A program made the position numbers and the translations under genes. A stretch of DNA of 64,000 nt, from positions 30,391,827-30,455,826 of the forward strand of contig NC_074715.1 in NCBI RefSeq assembly GCF_947242115.1, in the 5' to 3' direction. Below, piece by piece: positions 10,200 through 22,102 of this stretch. The notes beneath the pieces were generated by a model that saw only the letters and a list, made by a program, of their open reading frames with translations, searched no databases and was not told the DNA's origin. Source of the DNA: Biomphalaria glabrata. Its lineage: Eukaryota; Mollusca; Gastropoda; Planorbidae. The number at the start of each line of letters is the position of its first letter. Positions within the stretch are counted from its first letter, which is position 1.

Positions 10200-13100
10200 A
10201 TGCTCCGTTCACAGAATTTCATACTTATTATCCCACTTAGCCTGATCTTCTTAGTTCTACAGTATTATGGAATAAAGGTATAATGAATTAGTTAGCATGT
10301 CAATGGAAATTTAGTAAGAACATGTTACAAACATTATTTGCTGCAAAATTCAAAATTTATGAAGTATAATAGTATATTTTCTAAAGCATTTTTCAAGAAA
10401 TTAGATTAAAGAACAATATCTATATATATATTTCTCTTCATGGCTCAAGAGTTTGGACACGCAAGCAAGAAGTAAAAGAAAGATCACTCTTTTATTTCTG
10501 CAGACTAGTTACCCCACGAGAAAAACAAGAGAGGGGGGGAGGAGAACAAGTAGTATTCACCCGTCACTACGATGGCTGCCTGATCGTGCGGTTTGCGCGC
10601 TAGACTGTCGTTTGGATTTATCGATAGTCCCAGGTTCAAACCCTGCCCTCTCCCATCCCCCTTCGTCCCGCGGGAGGTTTGGACTAGGAAGTAAACTATC
10701 TTCAACTCTGAAGGAACATCCAAAACATGTAAAACATTTTACAAACAAACATTTTACAAACACTAAATAGCAGCGCTGGACTTAACCATTGTGACCAAGA
10801 AGTCATGGAAAGAGAACAAGTAATCTACTATGTATATTTACCCGTCACTAAATAGCAGTGCCGGACTTAACCATTGTGGGGTTATGCGAAATGGATTTCG
10901 CGGGGCCATGTTTGGGTAGGGAAGCGGACTATAAGGGAAATTTAAGAGTTTGTATTAGAAAATAAATTCGTCTATGCATTTTATTCATTCTTTACTACGT
11001 ACAGAATAATTTACGAGCCTTGCGTGTAGCAAAGTCATGCAGTATATCATAATAATTCTGTTTCCTACATAGATCATGCTCAATAGCAAGAATTATCAAA
11101 TGTTTCAATCTATCTTTGAGAATTGTTGACCTCAAGTAATTCTTCATTAGTTTGAGGTGCGAGAAGCTTCTTTCACCAGATTACATAATGCATAATGCCG
11201 TTTTTATTTATTGCGCAAAGGATTGGCGTTTTCCATATTGAATGACACCCCAAAATGACAATTTTTTTCTATATATATCCGTATATTTTAAGGACTTTTT
11301 CGTATATTTTGCAATTTAGGGAGATTTCCAAGAGCTCCTGGTAAATCAACAGGAGGGTGCGGGATATCTGTTTTAAGTTATAAAATGGTTTAATTTAATT
11401 TATACACCTTGAATCCCAGGCATGCTACCCTGCCTCATAGTGGCGCCCAGGTGGAAACGATCGTAAGAGGAAACAATTAGGCTATAGGGTAGCAAAACAA
11501 GACTCCTTTGCCTAAGGGGGTGCGAGAGCATCCTCATTGCACTGTGCTGAGTTGTTAAAAAGCTCCCACAACCTTGTCATAATCCAGGCGCTGTTCCTCA
11601 AGGGGCAGTTACATAAATGGTGTGTCCTGCACAGTTAGCCTGGTATAAAAAAGGAAAATGGCGGGGGTCTTAGTGTACGCAGTCTGACCCACCCATCAGA
11701 CAGAACAGTGTACACTGTTCTCATTCAGGCCGGTAAGAGGGAGCTCTTGTTCACTTTTGCTGGCCTAGAGTTCCAAGAGACGAAGGCTCAACCCTACCTG
11801 ACAGTTTAAGAAGAAGAAGATACACCTTAAATTAGTGCGGGTCCTATGAAAGTGCATGGCCCACTACGGTCGCATACGTTGCAGTGGCCTAAGGCCGCCA
11901 GTCGACTAGTTGTATTTAAGAACTAAAATCATGTAGTTGTAAAAGTGTTTAATTAATTTTATTTTTACTGCAGTACTTTTATGACAATCTAAGCTCAACA
12001 ACTCCTATTGAAGAAAGGGTACCATGGGTAAGTAGATAGATTCTATTATAGATTCTTTTTACAACGTTCAATATTAGAATTTTATTTGTAAAGCTTTTAT
12101 AAAGCATTACATTTTTTTTTCTTTTATCTATGTCATTTAAATCAACAGGAAGCGGTCAAACTTTTTCTCAGCAAATGTGAACATTCTGGGATTCCAGTGT
12201 TTGTTATAGAACCCAGCTTGCTGCGAGCTGTTCGAGAAGGTAACAGAAGAAGAGTGGAGCTTTGGAATCAAGATTATCAGAGATCAGTCACTTTTGGAGT
12301 TATTGAACCTGGGATGGATCTTTTAGTAAGCATTAACTGAAATGTAGTTATGAAGTTGTATAGTAAATAAAAATGTAATTGAGGGGATAATTGCAAAAAT
12401 TACAGTAATGCATGCAAAAACTAAGCCAAATCTCAATAATGCTTGACATTACCTAATAAATTACTCTGATTAAAAACACTCATATTAAAAATTCTGCTAT
12501 TTCAAATACCATTATCCCATCAAACAGTTTGCTTAATAAGCTTGAGGAAACCAATTAACTACATAATTTAAATAACTATTTATTTACAACTAAAATTAAC
12601 CAATATTCATTTGAGAAAGCATGCTTGTAATTTTTGCATAACATATATCTTTGTTCTGTAAACCTATAATTTGTGAGTTAATAATCATCAAGCTACATTT
12701 GTTTATAGGCAAACAAATGTAGACCAATCAAACATAACATGCAAATAGTTATACTTACAAGCTTAATTTTTCTTTAATATTAAAAACGTCAACTAACTTG
12801 TTCTTATTTATTTTTATTTAGCATTTGCTTGTCTCTTCTATGTCTCATGAAAATTATGAATTTTGGGAGAAGAATGATCCTGATCCCAGAGGACTAACTA
12901 TCTACCGCAGAACTTACAGAGTGATTACCACCCACTATATGCTGTGGGTACCAATCCAAGGCCACACTCCTATGTTGATACACCTGGTGGTCTTCTACAA
13001 GCGAGGAGAGTACATATGGCATTCAGCTGGAGAGGACAGGTTACATAAACCTCCTTTCAGTCTATCTGGGTCTCCATTTTTCTCCACTGCTGGATCCTAC

Positions 13101-15194
13101 AGTTTGTAAGTATCTTATAAATTTATTCTTAAGTGTGATCCTCCAGCGCTATTCTGCGCATTGGACAACAAGCTGTCTCTATAGAATTCTGTATATTCCA
13201 TGTGCCAATTAGGTTTGGTTTCTTTGCATTAAAAGGCTTTCTATCTTTCAGTCATTGCAACTGGTTTGGTCCAATGCTGTCATTGGGAATCGACCCCCAT
13301 CACCGCTTGTTTTATCAATGTTAAGTTTTAATCTTTTGTTTTTATGTCAAAATAGTGTCTTTGAAATAACTATTTATTTGTTGTTTTTTTCAGAATAGAT
13401 CTAAGGGCTGTTTATATAGATGGAGTAAAAATTCAGTTTCCAAACGACACATTTAGATTTTTGAAAGAAATAGAGACATCTGAATTTGTGGAGTGCAACT
13501 ACACCAGAGCATACTTCTTTTATAATGAATACCGTCTGGACCAATCAAAGCAAGTGGAACTCTTCAAGAGAAAAGCTAGACAATTGATACTTTTAGCCAA
13601 ACAGATTTTAGATTCTGTTGGAGTTCCTTTTTGGCTAAGTAGTGGAACTTGTCTTGGTAGGATTCTTTTTTTTTTTATACAACAATGACCCTTTAACAAG
13701 TCGATGTTTTTATAGTACTATTAACATTTGCTAAATATAATAAAAATAAATTTAGATATATTTTTGTATATTAACAAATAAATAATTTTATGGCAGTTAC
13801 GTACTTTTAACCAAATTAATGTTAATTTTTATTTCATTTTTTGGTCCTTGCTAATTTGTGCTTTATTAATATTGTTTAGACAGTACTAATTTACTTCTTT
13901 GTTTGTCCATTCTTAGGTTGGTTTCGACAGTGTGATTTAATTTCCCACACAACAGATGTAGACATTGGCATTTTTATAACAGATTACAGAGAAGATTTAA
14001 TAGGACTCTTAGAGAGTAATGGTCTGGCATTGATTCATAAATTTGGAAAGGTTAGATATACAAATAACATTAAGCATTGGTTTGATTCATTAACATCTTT
14101 TATTTAGTTGCATTCCACAGAAATTTAAGTCTCTTAAAGATGTTGTTTAATTTTTAGGTATCTGATAGCTTGGAGCTGTCATTTTTATTTGGTGATATTA
14201 AGCTGGATATTTTTTTCTTCTACACTGCTGATGAGTATTTCTGGAATGGTGGAACTCAAGCCAGTACTGGCAATAAATACAAGTTAGTTTAAGTCTTTCA
14301 TTCATGTTTTGATTATATACATTGAAATTAGGCAAATGATTTTAGTTATAAGTAAAAAAAAGCTGCATGTTTCAAACTTTATTTTTTCATTGTTCCCTGT
14401 GACCAACTTTGAAATGTTTGCTATCCATTTTTCTGTGAAAAGTCTTTGGCTAAATTTAATAAAACCCACTCTTTTTTTATTGTACAACTACAAGATGGAG
14501 TATTTTCCAATTTTATTTTATGTCACTGTAACATTCAGCTTTATTTGCATTACATATATATATATATATATATATATATCCTATGAGCTCAAAGATGACT
14601 GTAAAGTCCAATACTTGCTTTAAAAAGTCGGCTGCATACATGGTATGGGTAGGTTTGGTCAGTTGCAGATAGGCCTGCTTCTTCTCTCAACTTTTTGTTG
14701 GGCGCTCTTTCATGCTGGCCACTCTTCTCGCTTCATATCTTGTGACTCTGACTCTCCCAGCTTTATGCCATGAGGAGCGAACTAGAGCTAGTGCTTCCCA
14801 GCCGCGAATGTCTGTATCAGACGTCTTTATTCATATATTTAGTCATAGATAATAAATATTGTATTGGTACTTTCTAGCCATTCTAATACCCCATTGTAGA
14901 TCATACTACTGAATGTTTATTTTTTTATTAAAATGGTCCATACTGAGACTAATTTTATCATGTTACTTTTATTGCAGGTACATTTTTCCACCTTTTAAAC
15001 TGTGCTGGACTGAATTTCTAGATTTGTGGATTCGAGTCCCATGCCCTGCCGCTCCTTATATCCTGGCCAACTATGGCCCAAAGTGGATGATACCAAATAA
15101 GAAATGGGACTGGAAACATAGCCCTAATAATGTCATTGAAAATGGCCAGTGGCCAAAGGAAGAATGGGATGAAGTGATTCAACTATACGAGTAG
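10200..15194 (+). CDS. FKTN: Fukutin (ribitol-5-phosphate transferase), eight coding exons
   Basis: Exons: 10200-10277, 11974-12027, 12149-12325, 12822-13105, 13394-13656, 13917-14050, 14158-14282, 14978-15194. All introns are GT-AG and the phases join exactly, giving about 443 residues (human about 461). Exon 1 supplies a type II signal anchor (about residues 6-22, [20 protein letters not shown]). The C-terminal half is the LicD/fukutin domain: [12 protein letters not shown], then [17 protein letters not shown] with the DVD metal motif near residues 299-301, then [28 protein letters not shown] and the closing [11 protein letters not shown]. In animals fukutin adds ribitol-5-phosphate to the core of alpha-dystroglycan O-mannosyl glycan in the Golgi. 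The start is chosen because it precedes the anchor and aligns with the vertebrate N-terminus. No damage is seen. Family assignment is very secure; exon 1 is slightly less so. Confidence 0.93.
10565..10770 (+). mobile_element. tRNA-derived SINE in fukutin intron 1
   Basis: A box-A-like GATCGTGCGGTTTG at 10581 and box B GGTTCAAACCC at 10633 show a tRNA-like head. The body contains CGTCCCGCGGGAGGTTTGGA, shared with the copy at 54060-54225. The tail holds repeated ACATTTTACAAAC units. It lies between two short direct copies of the flanking CACTAAATAGCAG sequence region. Confidence 0.7.
10856..11200 (-). mobile_element. hAT transposon remnant (transposase C-terminus) in fukutin intron 1
   Basis: Reading the - strand from 11170 to 10985 gives the hAT C-terminal dimerisation block: [41 protein letters not shown]. 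It is split over frames. The terminus CAGTGCCGGACTTAACC at 10856 is a likely hAT end. A partial duplicate of this end sits at 10762-10794. Hints of more hAT DNA lie at 11200-11400 and 11829-11910, interrupted by the retroposon at 11411-11820. The N-terminal and catalytic parts are missing, so it is dead. Confidence 0.65.
11411..11820 (+). mobile_element. Retroposon with (GAA)n tail and 8-bp target duplication
   Basis: A 410-base insert, more GC-rich than its surroundings, ends in AAGAAGAAGAAGA and is flanked on both sides by TACACCTT (11403-11410 and 11821-11828). The tail and the direct repeat mark a target-primed insertion. I see no tRNA boxes or reverse-transcriptase codons, so it may be a 5'-truncated LINE end or a SINE of unknown origin. 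Confidence 0.65.
14549..14580. repeat. (AT)n microsatellite in fukutin intron 7
   Basis: About 30 bases of alternating T and A inside the intron between the 14158-14282 and 14978-15194 exons. Confidence 0.9.
14630..14835 (-). mobile_element. LINE 3'-end fragment in fukutin intron 7
   Basis: On the - strand the translation gives [15 protein letters not shown], then [17 protein letters not shown], which is the basic region before the terminal zinc knuckle in LINEs of the same broad type as at 1640-2560 and 34820-35150. A stop and shifts interrupt it. Only the 3' end is present, as expected for 5' truncation on insertion. Confidence 0.55.
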
Positions 15195-18100
15195 TAGGTG
15201 ATTGCTCTTTGTTCTTAATTGGAGTTGATTCTCAGACTTTGTATGTTTTCATATCAAGCATGTACCAATTTGTACAGGTGTTGTTTTAAAGGAGCAGCAT
15301 TTCATTTTTTTTTATAATTTATATATATTTTTTTTTTAACATATTGTGCTTTAGATAATGATGTTTTAGGTTTATTGGTTCCAAAATTAAGTGGCAACTA
15401 GGCCTAAACTATCCAATGTATCAAATTTGTACAATTTCGCAATGATGGCGGCATATTGATCAGAACATTATTTTAAGTATTGTTTATAACAATAACATTT
15501 GATGATCTGCTAAAATTTCCCGTTCTGACTTTTGGGTGTAGTACAGCATAGCAACTATTCCAAGTGTTTTAATCAATAGTTATGTGGGTATTATTTGGTT
15601 AGCACAATTTCCAATAGCCTTCAAACTTTTCATGTAAAATTCCTCTGTCCATCATAATTTAGTGCTCTATTGCTCCGCTATAATTTTAAGATTTTAGTTT
15701 TGTACTCACAAGCTCATGTTGTAAAAAATTTTTTTTATTTTTTAACCTTTTTTTTTTTTTACACAATGATAATATTTAAATTTACATAACACCATTAGCT
15801 AACAAAAGTGGGCACAAGGTACTTTGAATTTTAACAAACTTTAAATAACTAAAAAGGCAAATTAATTCAAGACCAAAGATTTTGTTCTACAATGATTTGT
15901 TCATTAGAACATCTATGTTAAAATTAGACACAGTCTTTTGTGTAGTATAACATTCACATTCTCAAAATAAGAATGAGTAGACTAAATTAATTGAATTTTG
16001 TCTGCCATGTTTTGTTTCCATGATATGTATTTTCTTAAACTTGTTTCTTGCTCTCTTTGTGCCTAAAATGCAAATGAGGTTGTTATCTACAAATTAAAAT
16101 ATATATAGATCTATAAAGAATATTTTTAATTGTGGACAAAAAAAAAAACGTTGACATGTACATTCCAGATTATAATTAAAGCCACTTTGACCTTGAGTAC
16201 ATTATTAACATAGGTGGACTGTATTTTTATGTATTATTTTTTTTTTTTACATTTTGCTTGTTGGGTACCTTTTGATATTATGATTTTTATACGCCAGGTT
16301 CAGAGTTGTGTACTTTTTTTTTTTAAATTTATTTTCTAAATAATATTACAATTGTTGTGTGCATATTTTTTTTTAATTTACAAAGATATTTGTATGCCTA
16401 TAATAGTATATATGTTATTTATTCCAATAAGGTCTAACCTAACTAAGTATCTTACTGTCTTTGTGCTTCCAAATATTAATTCATTTTTCAGTAACAGATC
16501 TATTCAATTTTTTCAACCTATCCCCAATATGGCACACTTAAATCTCCAGTACTAGTAGTAAAAATAATAAGGCATTCGTTCCTATTACTAGTTCATGTTT
16601 AACTAACCGTAAAGCTAAATATGTTAGACTATCTGCAGAATTCAGTCGGACTTAAATAATATTTGATAAAAGAGGTATTCAATTCATTCATCCAGTGTGC
16701 TATTCACACAAACAATGAAGCTATTTTATGTTTATTTTTATAGCTGTTATTAATTTAATTAACTATTATTTTTTTAATATTAATAATTTAGCTCAGTGTT
16801 GTCCACTGTTTACATTGTTCTGTGTATGGCACTTAACTGAATAGTGTTATGTGTTTGGTTAGGGATATTAGCAAATCATTTTTAGTTAATATTGTCTGTC
16901 AAAGAAATATTTGTTTCTTGTCATAAATAAATAAATATAGCATAGAGGATGTCTTTAGGAGTTCTTTCATCTGACGAGTGATATGTCCGAGCCAACATAG
17001 TCTTCTCTGTGTCAAAAGAGCATAGATACTGTACATATTGGCCAATTTCAAAACATCTTGATTGGAGACAGGATGCCTCCATATATGTGTATAATATAAT
17101 ATACATTACATTTTTTACTTTCAATGGAAAATAGAAACCAACTCAAATGTATAAGCTCTACAAATCTGCTTTTTTTTTTTTTAACTTTGCAATGTTTTGT
17201 TGTAACTTTTGGGTTATATTGTAATGTTTTGGGTATTTTAATAATGAAATATTTACTGTGTAACTTTATGTTATGCATTTAAAATCAAATATATTTCTTA
17301 CTATTACTAGTACTGGATTTTTGTTAAACAGTGATTTGATCTAAGCTTTGTTGGTATGTCTTGTGTCCGATCAAACCTGTTGCTTGATGAAATCACTTTA
17401 TTGAGCATTTTATTTTTTTGAAGCATATTAAACTCCATTCTTCTTTTTACTTCAAACAAATCTTATGAATGAAAATATTATGAATCTATTAGTGTTAGTC
17501 CTGTTTTTAAATGTGTTCACTAAATGATTGATTGTAAAAACATTTAATGTTTACCATGTTTATGATGTTTTCTTTGGCTCATACAAAATCCTTATTGCTC
17601 ATCTATGGTCATTAAAGAGAACTGTGTAGAAAAGTAGTTTTGTTACTCTTTAAGTCGAATGAAGTGTATGGGGGGATTCTCAGAATGGAGGCAAATCTAT
17701 AAATATTTATCCAAATAGTTATCTTATTTGGTGTATGGGATTGATAATCTATAATTATTTAAAAATTAATTAGCTCTGCTCTTATTTATAGGCTTTTAAT
17801 GCTTATTCTGCTCTTTCATTATAGCATCCTTGAAAGAGTTTATTTTTATGGTTTTAATCTCTTACAGTCTTCCTTTATTCATACTCTTATTTCTCCCCCA
17901 CATTACTTTCCTTTTTCTTTTGCTTCCTAAGTCTATTCTGCACGAGAATCTTAACAAAATGTAAACAAAGAGGAGATTACTGTGAAAATCCCCTGCTGTG
18001 CAATTGGCCTCTATCTAAAGTGAAATTAAATAAATCATTATTTTCCACTTAGTTTTGAGCAGTTTTGCTTCAGATAAATCTAAAGTTGTTTTGCATAGTC

Positions 18101-19680
18101 CTTTGGCACAACTGATTTAAGCTGTGACTTGGGTGAAATAAAAAAACAACCTACAATCCAGAATTCTGCTGCAAGTATCATTAGTTTTTTTTAAACATTT
18201 GTCTAGCTGGAAAAAGAAAGTACCTTTTGAAATAAATTTTAAGCATACGCAGATTAAAGCTAAGCCTGCACTTAATTTGAAACATCTCTAAAAGTTTTAG
18301 TATAAAAAATCTAGAATAGACCGACTAGACACATTAAACAATAATTTTTTTCTTATTTAAAGAATGCTACTAATTTCTAAGATCAACATTAATTAATAAG
18401 CTCAATAGAATGTTTCTAATTGAAAAAAAAAAGCCTAGGCTATTGTGTTCTTGTATGATTTATTTCAGAAGACTTTTTTTCTGTAAATGACAGGATTTGT
18501 TTCAGAACTTTCAAATTAAAGCAAATCTAAAGCATCTTAACAGGATTTAGCAATTGCCTGGGTATCATCATATTTTTATATTTTCTTAATTTAATTTATT
18601 GTACTTTCTGTTAGACCAGGGAAATGATTGAAATGAAACATACTGATATGCTCGAGATTTAATATTCTACTGGGTTTGGGTACAACTCCTAAAAATAAAA
18701 AAATAAAACAAGTTTTTGAGTGTACATTGACTTTTACTCAAAGCGTAATACATCAAGTACAGAATGCAACAAAATAATTATTAATTAATAAATGCAAGTC
18801 AGTGGAGCAGGCCTTAACATCAATCTAAAAAATGCTTAAAATCTTATAAAAAGCTATAAGTAGCATAGTACTCTAATGATGATAGGTTTGGGAAGACAGA
18901 AAAACATATAGAAACAAAAAATGCTAATTTGGCTTGGACCTGCAGGGACCCAGTGGAGAAGTGTATGTGAAAGAAAGAATCAAGAAATGGATACATCTCA
19001 ATTTGGGTGGAGGAAATGGAAGGAACAGAGGTGATGACTCTTATTTGAAGCATTTCATGGTCCATCATCCTCTTCTCATGTAACTTTCTTGAACATAGCA
19101 CACATAAAGAATTGCTCCTAACATTAATTTATTTTTCAAATAGATGACAATGTAATTTGATTTAATTAGGCTACATCTAATCTAAAAAAAATGATTACAG
19201 GCAGTTTATGTAACTAGATATTAGATTTTTATTTTTCTTACAGATTTACACAAATTTGTTTTTAAAAATCTTAACTGTTATATATTTGTGTTTACTATAT
19301 CATTGATGTTAACTAGAAAATTAAATTTTAAGAAGCCAAAAGCCTTTTTTTAAGCTAGCTTATGTCACTTGTCCTAAGCATAAATTCCAATATCCAATAG
19401 AAAATACTAGTTTTTAAACTTCTAGTGTAGTTTATATCAGTGTTAATAGCAGCTAATTATAATAGAGAATGCATGAAGGGGATTATTAGAAACAGATTTT
19501 GGGCTTAAGATTTTTTATCCTTATGAAATGTTGAAGTTGACTGCTGAACTAAGAGGCAAGCTAGAGAGAACAAAGTATTGCTCATTGATATAGGACTTAT
19601 AAAACAAGTAGTAAAAGTTCTATTATTGATTTATCCCTAGCAAGTAACCATGAAAATCTCAGCAAAGACAAGCAATTGAA
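15195..19680 (+). other. Fukutin 3' region and convergent spacer
   Basis: No further coding region is visible. The fukutin 3' UTR must begin at 15195. AATAAA hexamers on the + strand occur near 16924, 18133 and 18228, but the sequence alone does not say which is used. The rest is AT-rich and mostly free of recognisable repeats. Confidence 0.6.
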
Positions 19681-19685
19681 ACTGA

Positions 19686-21757
19686 GATGGTAAAGACATA
19701 CTTGGATATGAGTGAAACTAAAATGGTAAAAACCTACTTCGGTATGAGTGAAACTGAAATGGTAAGGACATACTTAGATATGAATGAAACTGAAATGGTA
19801 AGGACATACTTGGATATGAGTGAAACTGAAATGGTAAGGACATACTTGGATATGAGTGAAACTGAAATGGTAAGGACATACTTGGATATGAGTGAAACTG
19901 AAATGGTAAGGACATACTTGGATATGAGTGAAATTGAAATAGTAAGGACATACTTGGATATGAGTGAAACTGAAATGGTAAAAACCTACTTCGGTATGAG
20001 TGAAACTAAAATGGTAAGGACATACTTGGATATGAGTGAAACTGAAATGGTAAGGACATACTTGGATATGAGTGAAACTGAAATGGTAAAGACATACTTG
20101 GATATGAGTGAAACTAAAATGGTAAAAACCTACTTCGGTATGAGTGAAACTGAAATGGTAAGGACATACTTGGATATGAGTGAAACTGAAATGGTAAAGA
20201 CAGACTTGGATATGAGTGAAATTGAAATGGTAAAGACATACTTGGATATGAGTGAAACTGAAATGGTAAGGACATACTTGGATATGAGTGAAACTGAAAT
20301 GGTAAGGACATAATTGGATATGAGTGAAACTGAAATGGTAAAGACATACTTGGATATGAGTGAAACTGAAATGGTAAGGACATAATTGGATATGAGTGAA
20401 ACTGAAATGGTAAAGACATACTTGGATATGAGTGAAACTGAAATGGTAAGGACATACTTGGATATGAATGAAACTGAAATGGTAAGGACATACTTGGATA
20501 TGAGTGAAACTGAAATGGTAAGGACATACTTGGATATGAGTGAAATTGAAATAGTAAGGACATACTTGGATATGAGTGAAACTGAAATGGTAAAAACCTA
20601 CTTCGGTATGAGTGAAACTAAAATGGTAAGGACATAATTGGATATGAGTGAAACTGAAATGGTAAGGACATACTTGGATATGAATGAAACTGAAATGGTA
20701 AGGACATACTTGGATATGAGTGAAACTGAAATGGTAAGGACATACTTGGATATGAGTGAAACTGAAATGGTAAGGACATACTTGGATATGAGTGAAACTG
20801 AAATAGTAAGGACATACTTGGATATGAGTGAAACTGAAATGGTAAAAACCTACTTCGGTATGAGTGAAACTGAAATGGTAAAGAAATACTTGGATATGAG
20901 TGAAACTGAAATGGTAAGGACATACTTGGATATGAGTGAAATTGAAATGGTAAAGACATACTTGGATATGAGTGAAACTGAAATGGTAAGGACATACTTG
21001 GATATGAGTGAAACTGAAATGGTAAGGACATACTTGGATATGAGTGAAACTGAAATAGTAAGGACATACTTGAATATGAGTGAAACTGAAATGGTAAAAA
21101 CCTACTTCGGTATGAGTGAAACTGAAATGGTAAATAATTACTTGGATATGAGTGAAACTGAAATGGTAAGGACATACTTGGATATGAGTGAAATTGAAAT
21201 GGTAAAGACATACTTGGATATGAGTGAAACTGAAATGGTAAGGACATAATTGGATATGAGTGAAACTGAAATGGTAAGGACATACTTGGATATGAGTGAA
21301 ATTGAAATGGTAAAGACATACTTGGATATGAGTGAAACTGAAATGGTAAGGACATACTCAGATATGAGTGAAACTGAAATGGTAAAGATATACTTGGATA
21401 TGAGTGAAACTGAAATGGTAAGGACATAATTGGATATGAGTGAAACTGAAATGGTAAGGACATAATTGGATATGAGTGAAACTGAAATGGTAAGGATATA
21501 CTTGGATATGAGTGAAACTGAAATGGTAAGGACATACTTGGATATGAGTGAAACTGAAATGGTAAAGACATACTTGCATATGTGTGAAACTGAAATGGTA
21601 AGGACATACTTGGATATGAGTGAAACTGAAATGGTTAAAACCTACTTGAATATGAGTGAAACTGAAATAGTAAAGACATACTTGGATATGAGTGAAACTG
21701 AAATGGTAAAGACATACTTGGATATGAGTGAAACTGAAATGGTAAAGACATACAAGT
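19686..21757. repeat. 36-bp minisatellite, about 57 copies
   Basis: A tandem array of a 36-base unit with the core ATGGTAAGGACATACTTGGA. Variants (AAAACCTACTTCGG, GACATAATTGG, AAATTGAAATAG) recur in a loose higher-order order. Because 36 is a multiple of three, frames stay open for hundreds of bases on both strands, which explains long spurious frames. Each unit contains ATG/GTAAGG or ATG/GTAAAG, a donor-like word on the fukutin sense strand. The array lies between the convergent FKTN and FBXW9 genes. Confidence 0.97.
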
Positions 21758-22102
21758 GAATTTAGAAAGCATGATGACAGGTTTGCCAAAAGAAAATCTT
21801 TTTAGATCTTTTTAGACCTCCCAGTTTATGTGGATAAACTCCCTGGTTTATGTGGATAGACTTTAAATGGGAGAAATGGCTTTACATATTGTCATTGCTC
21901 AAGGGTTTAGAGAGATTTTAGAATCATTAAATATTAAACATATAAGAAATACAATAGAGCACCATTGAAATGCAAAATGAAAATAAATTGCTACAGTTAT
22001 GAAATGATCATTTTTGAAACATAGATTATAATTTTTTTTTCACATTGTAGAGGCAATACATTTTTTTTAGTAAGCTCTAATTATTATGTAAATTTTTTTT
22101 TT

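Noticed and set aside
13140-13330. A SINE in fukutin intron 4
   Set aside because: One box-B-like word (reverse complement GGTCGATTCCC) is present, but no box A or recognisable tail, so support is too thin.
19687-21789. Long frames (up to 329 codons) on both strands across the 36-bp array
   Set aside because: They follow from a unit length divisible by three with no stop in the unit; no start context, splice sites or neighbouring exons support a gene.
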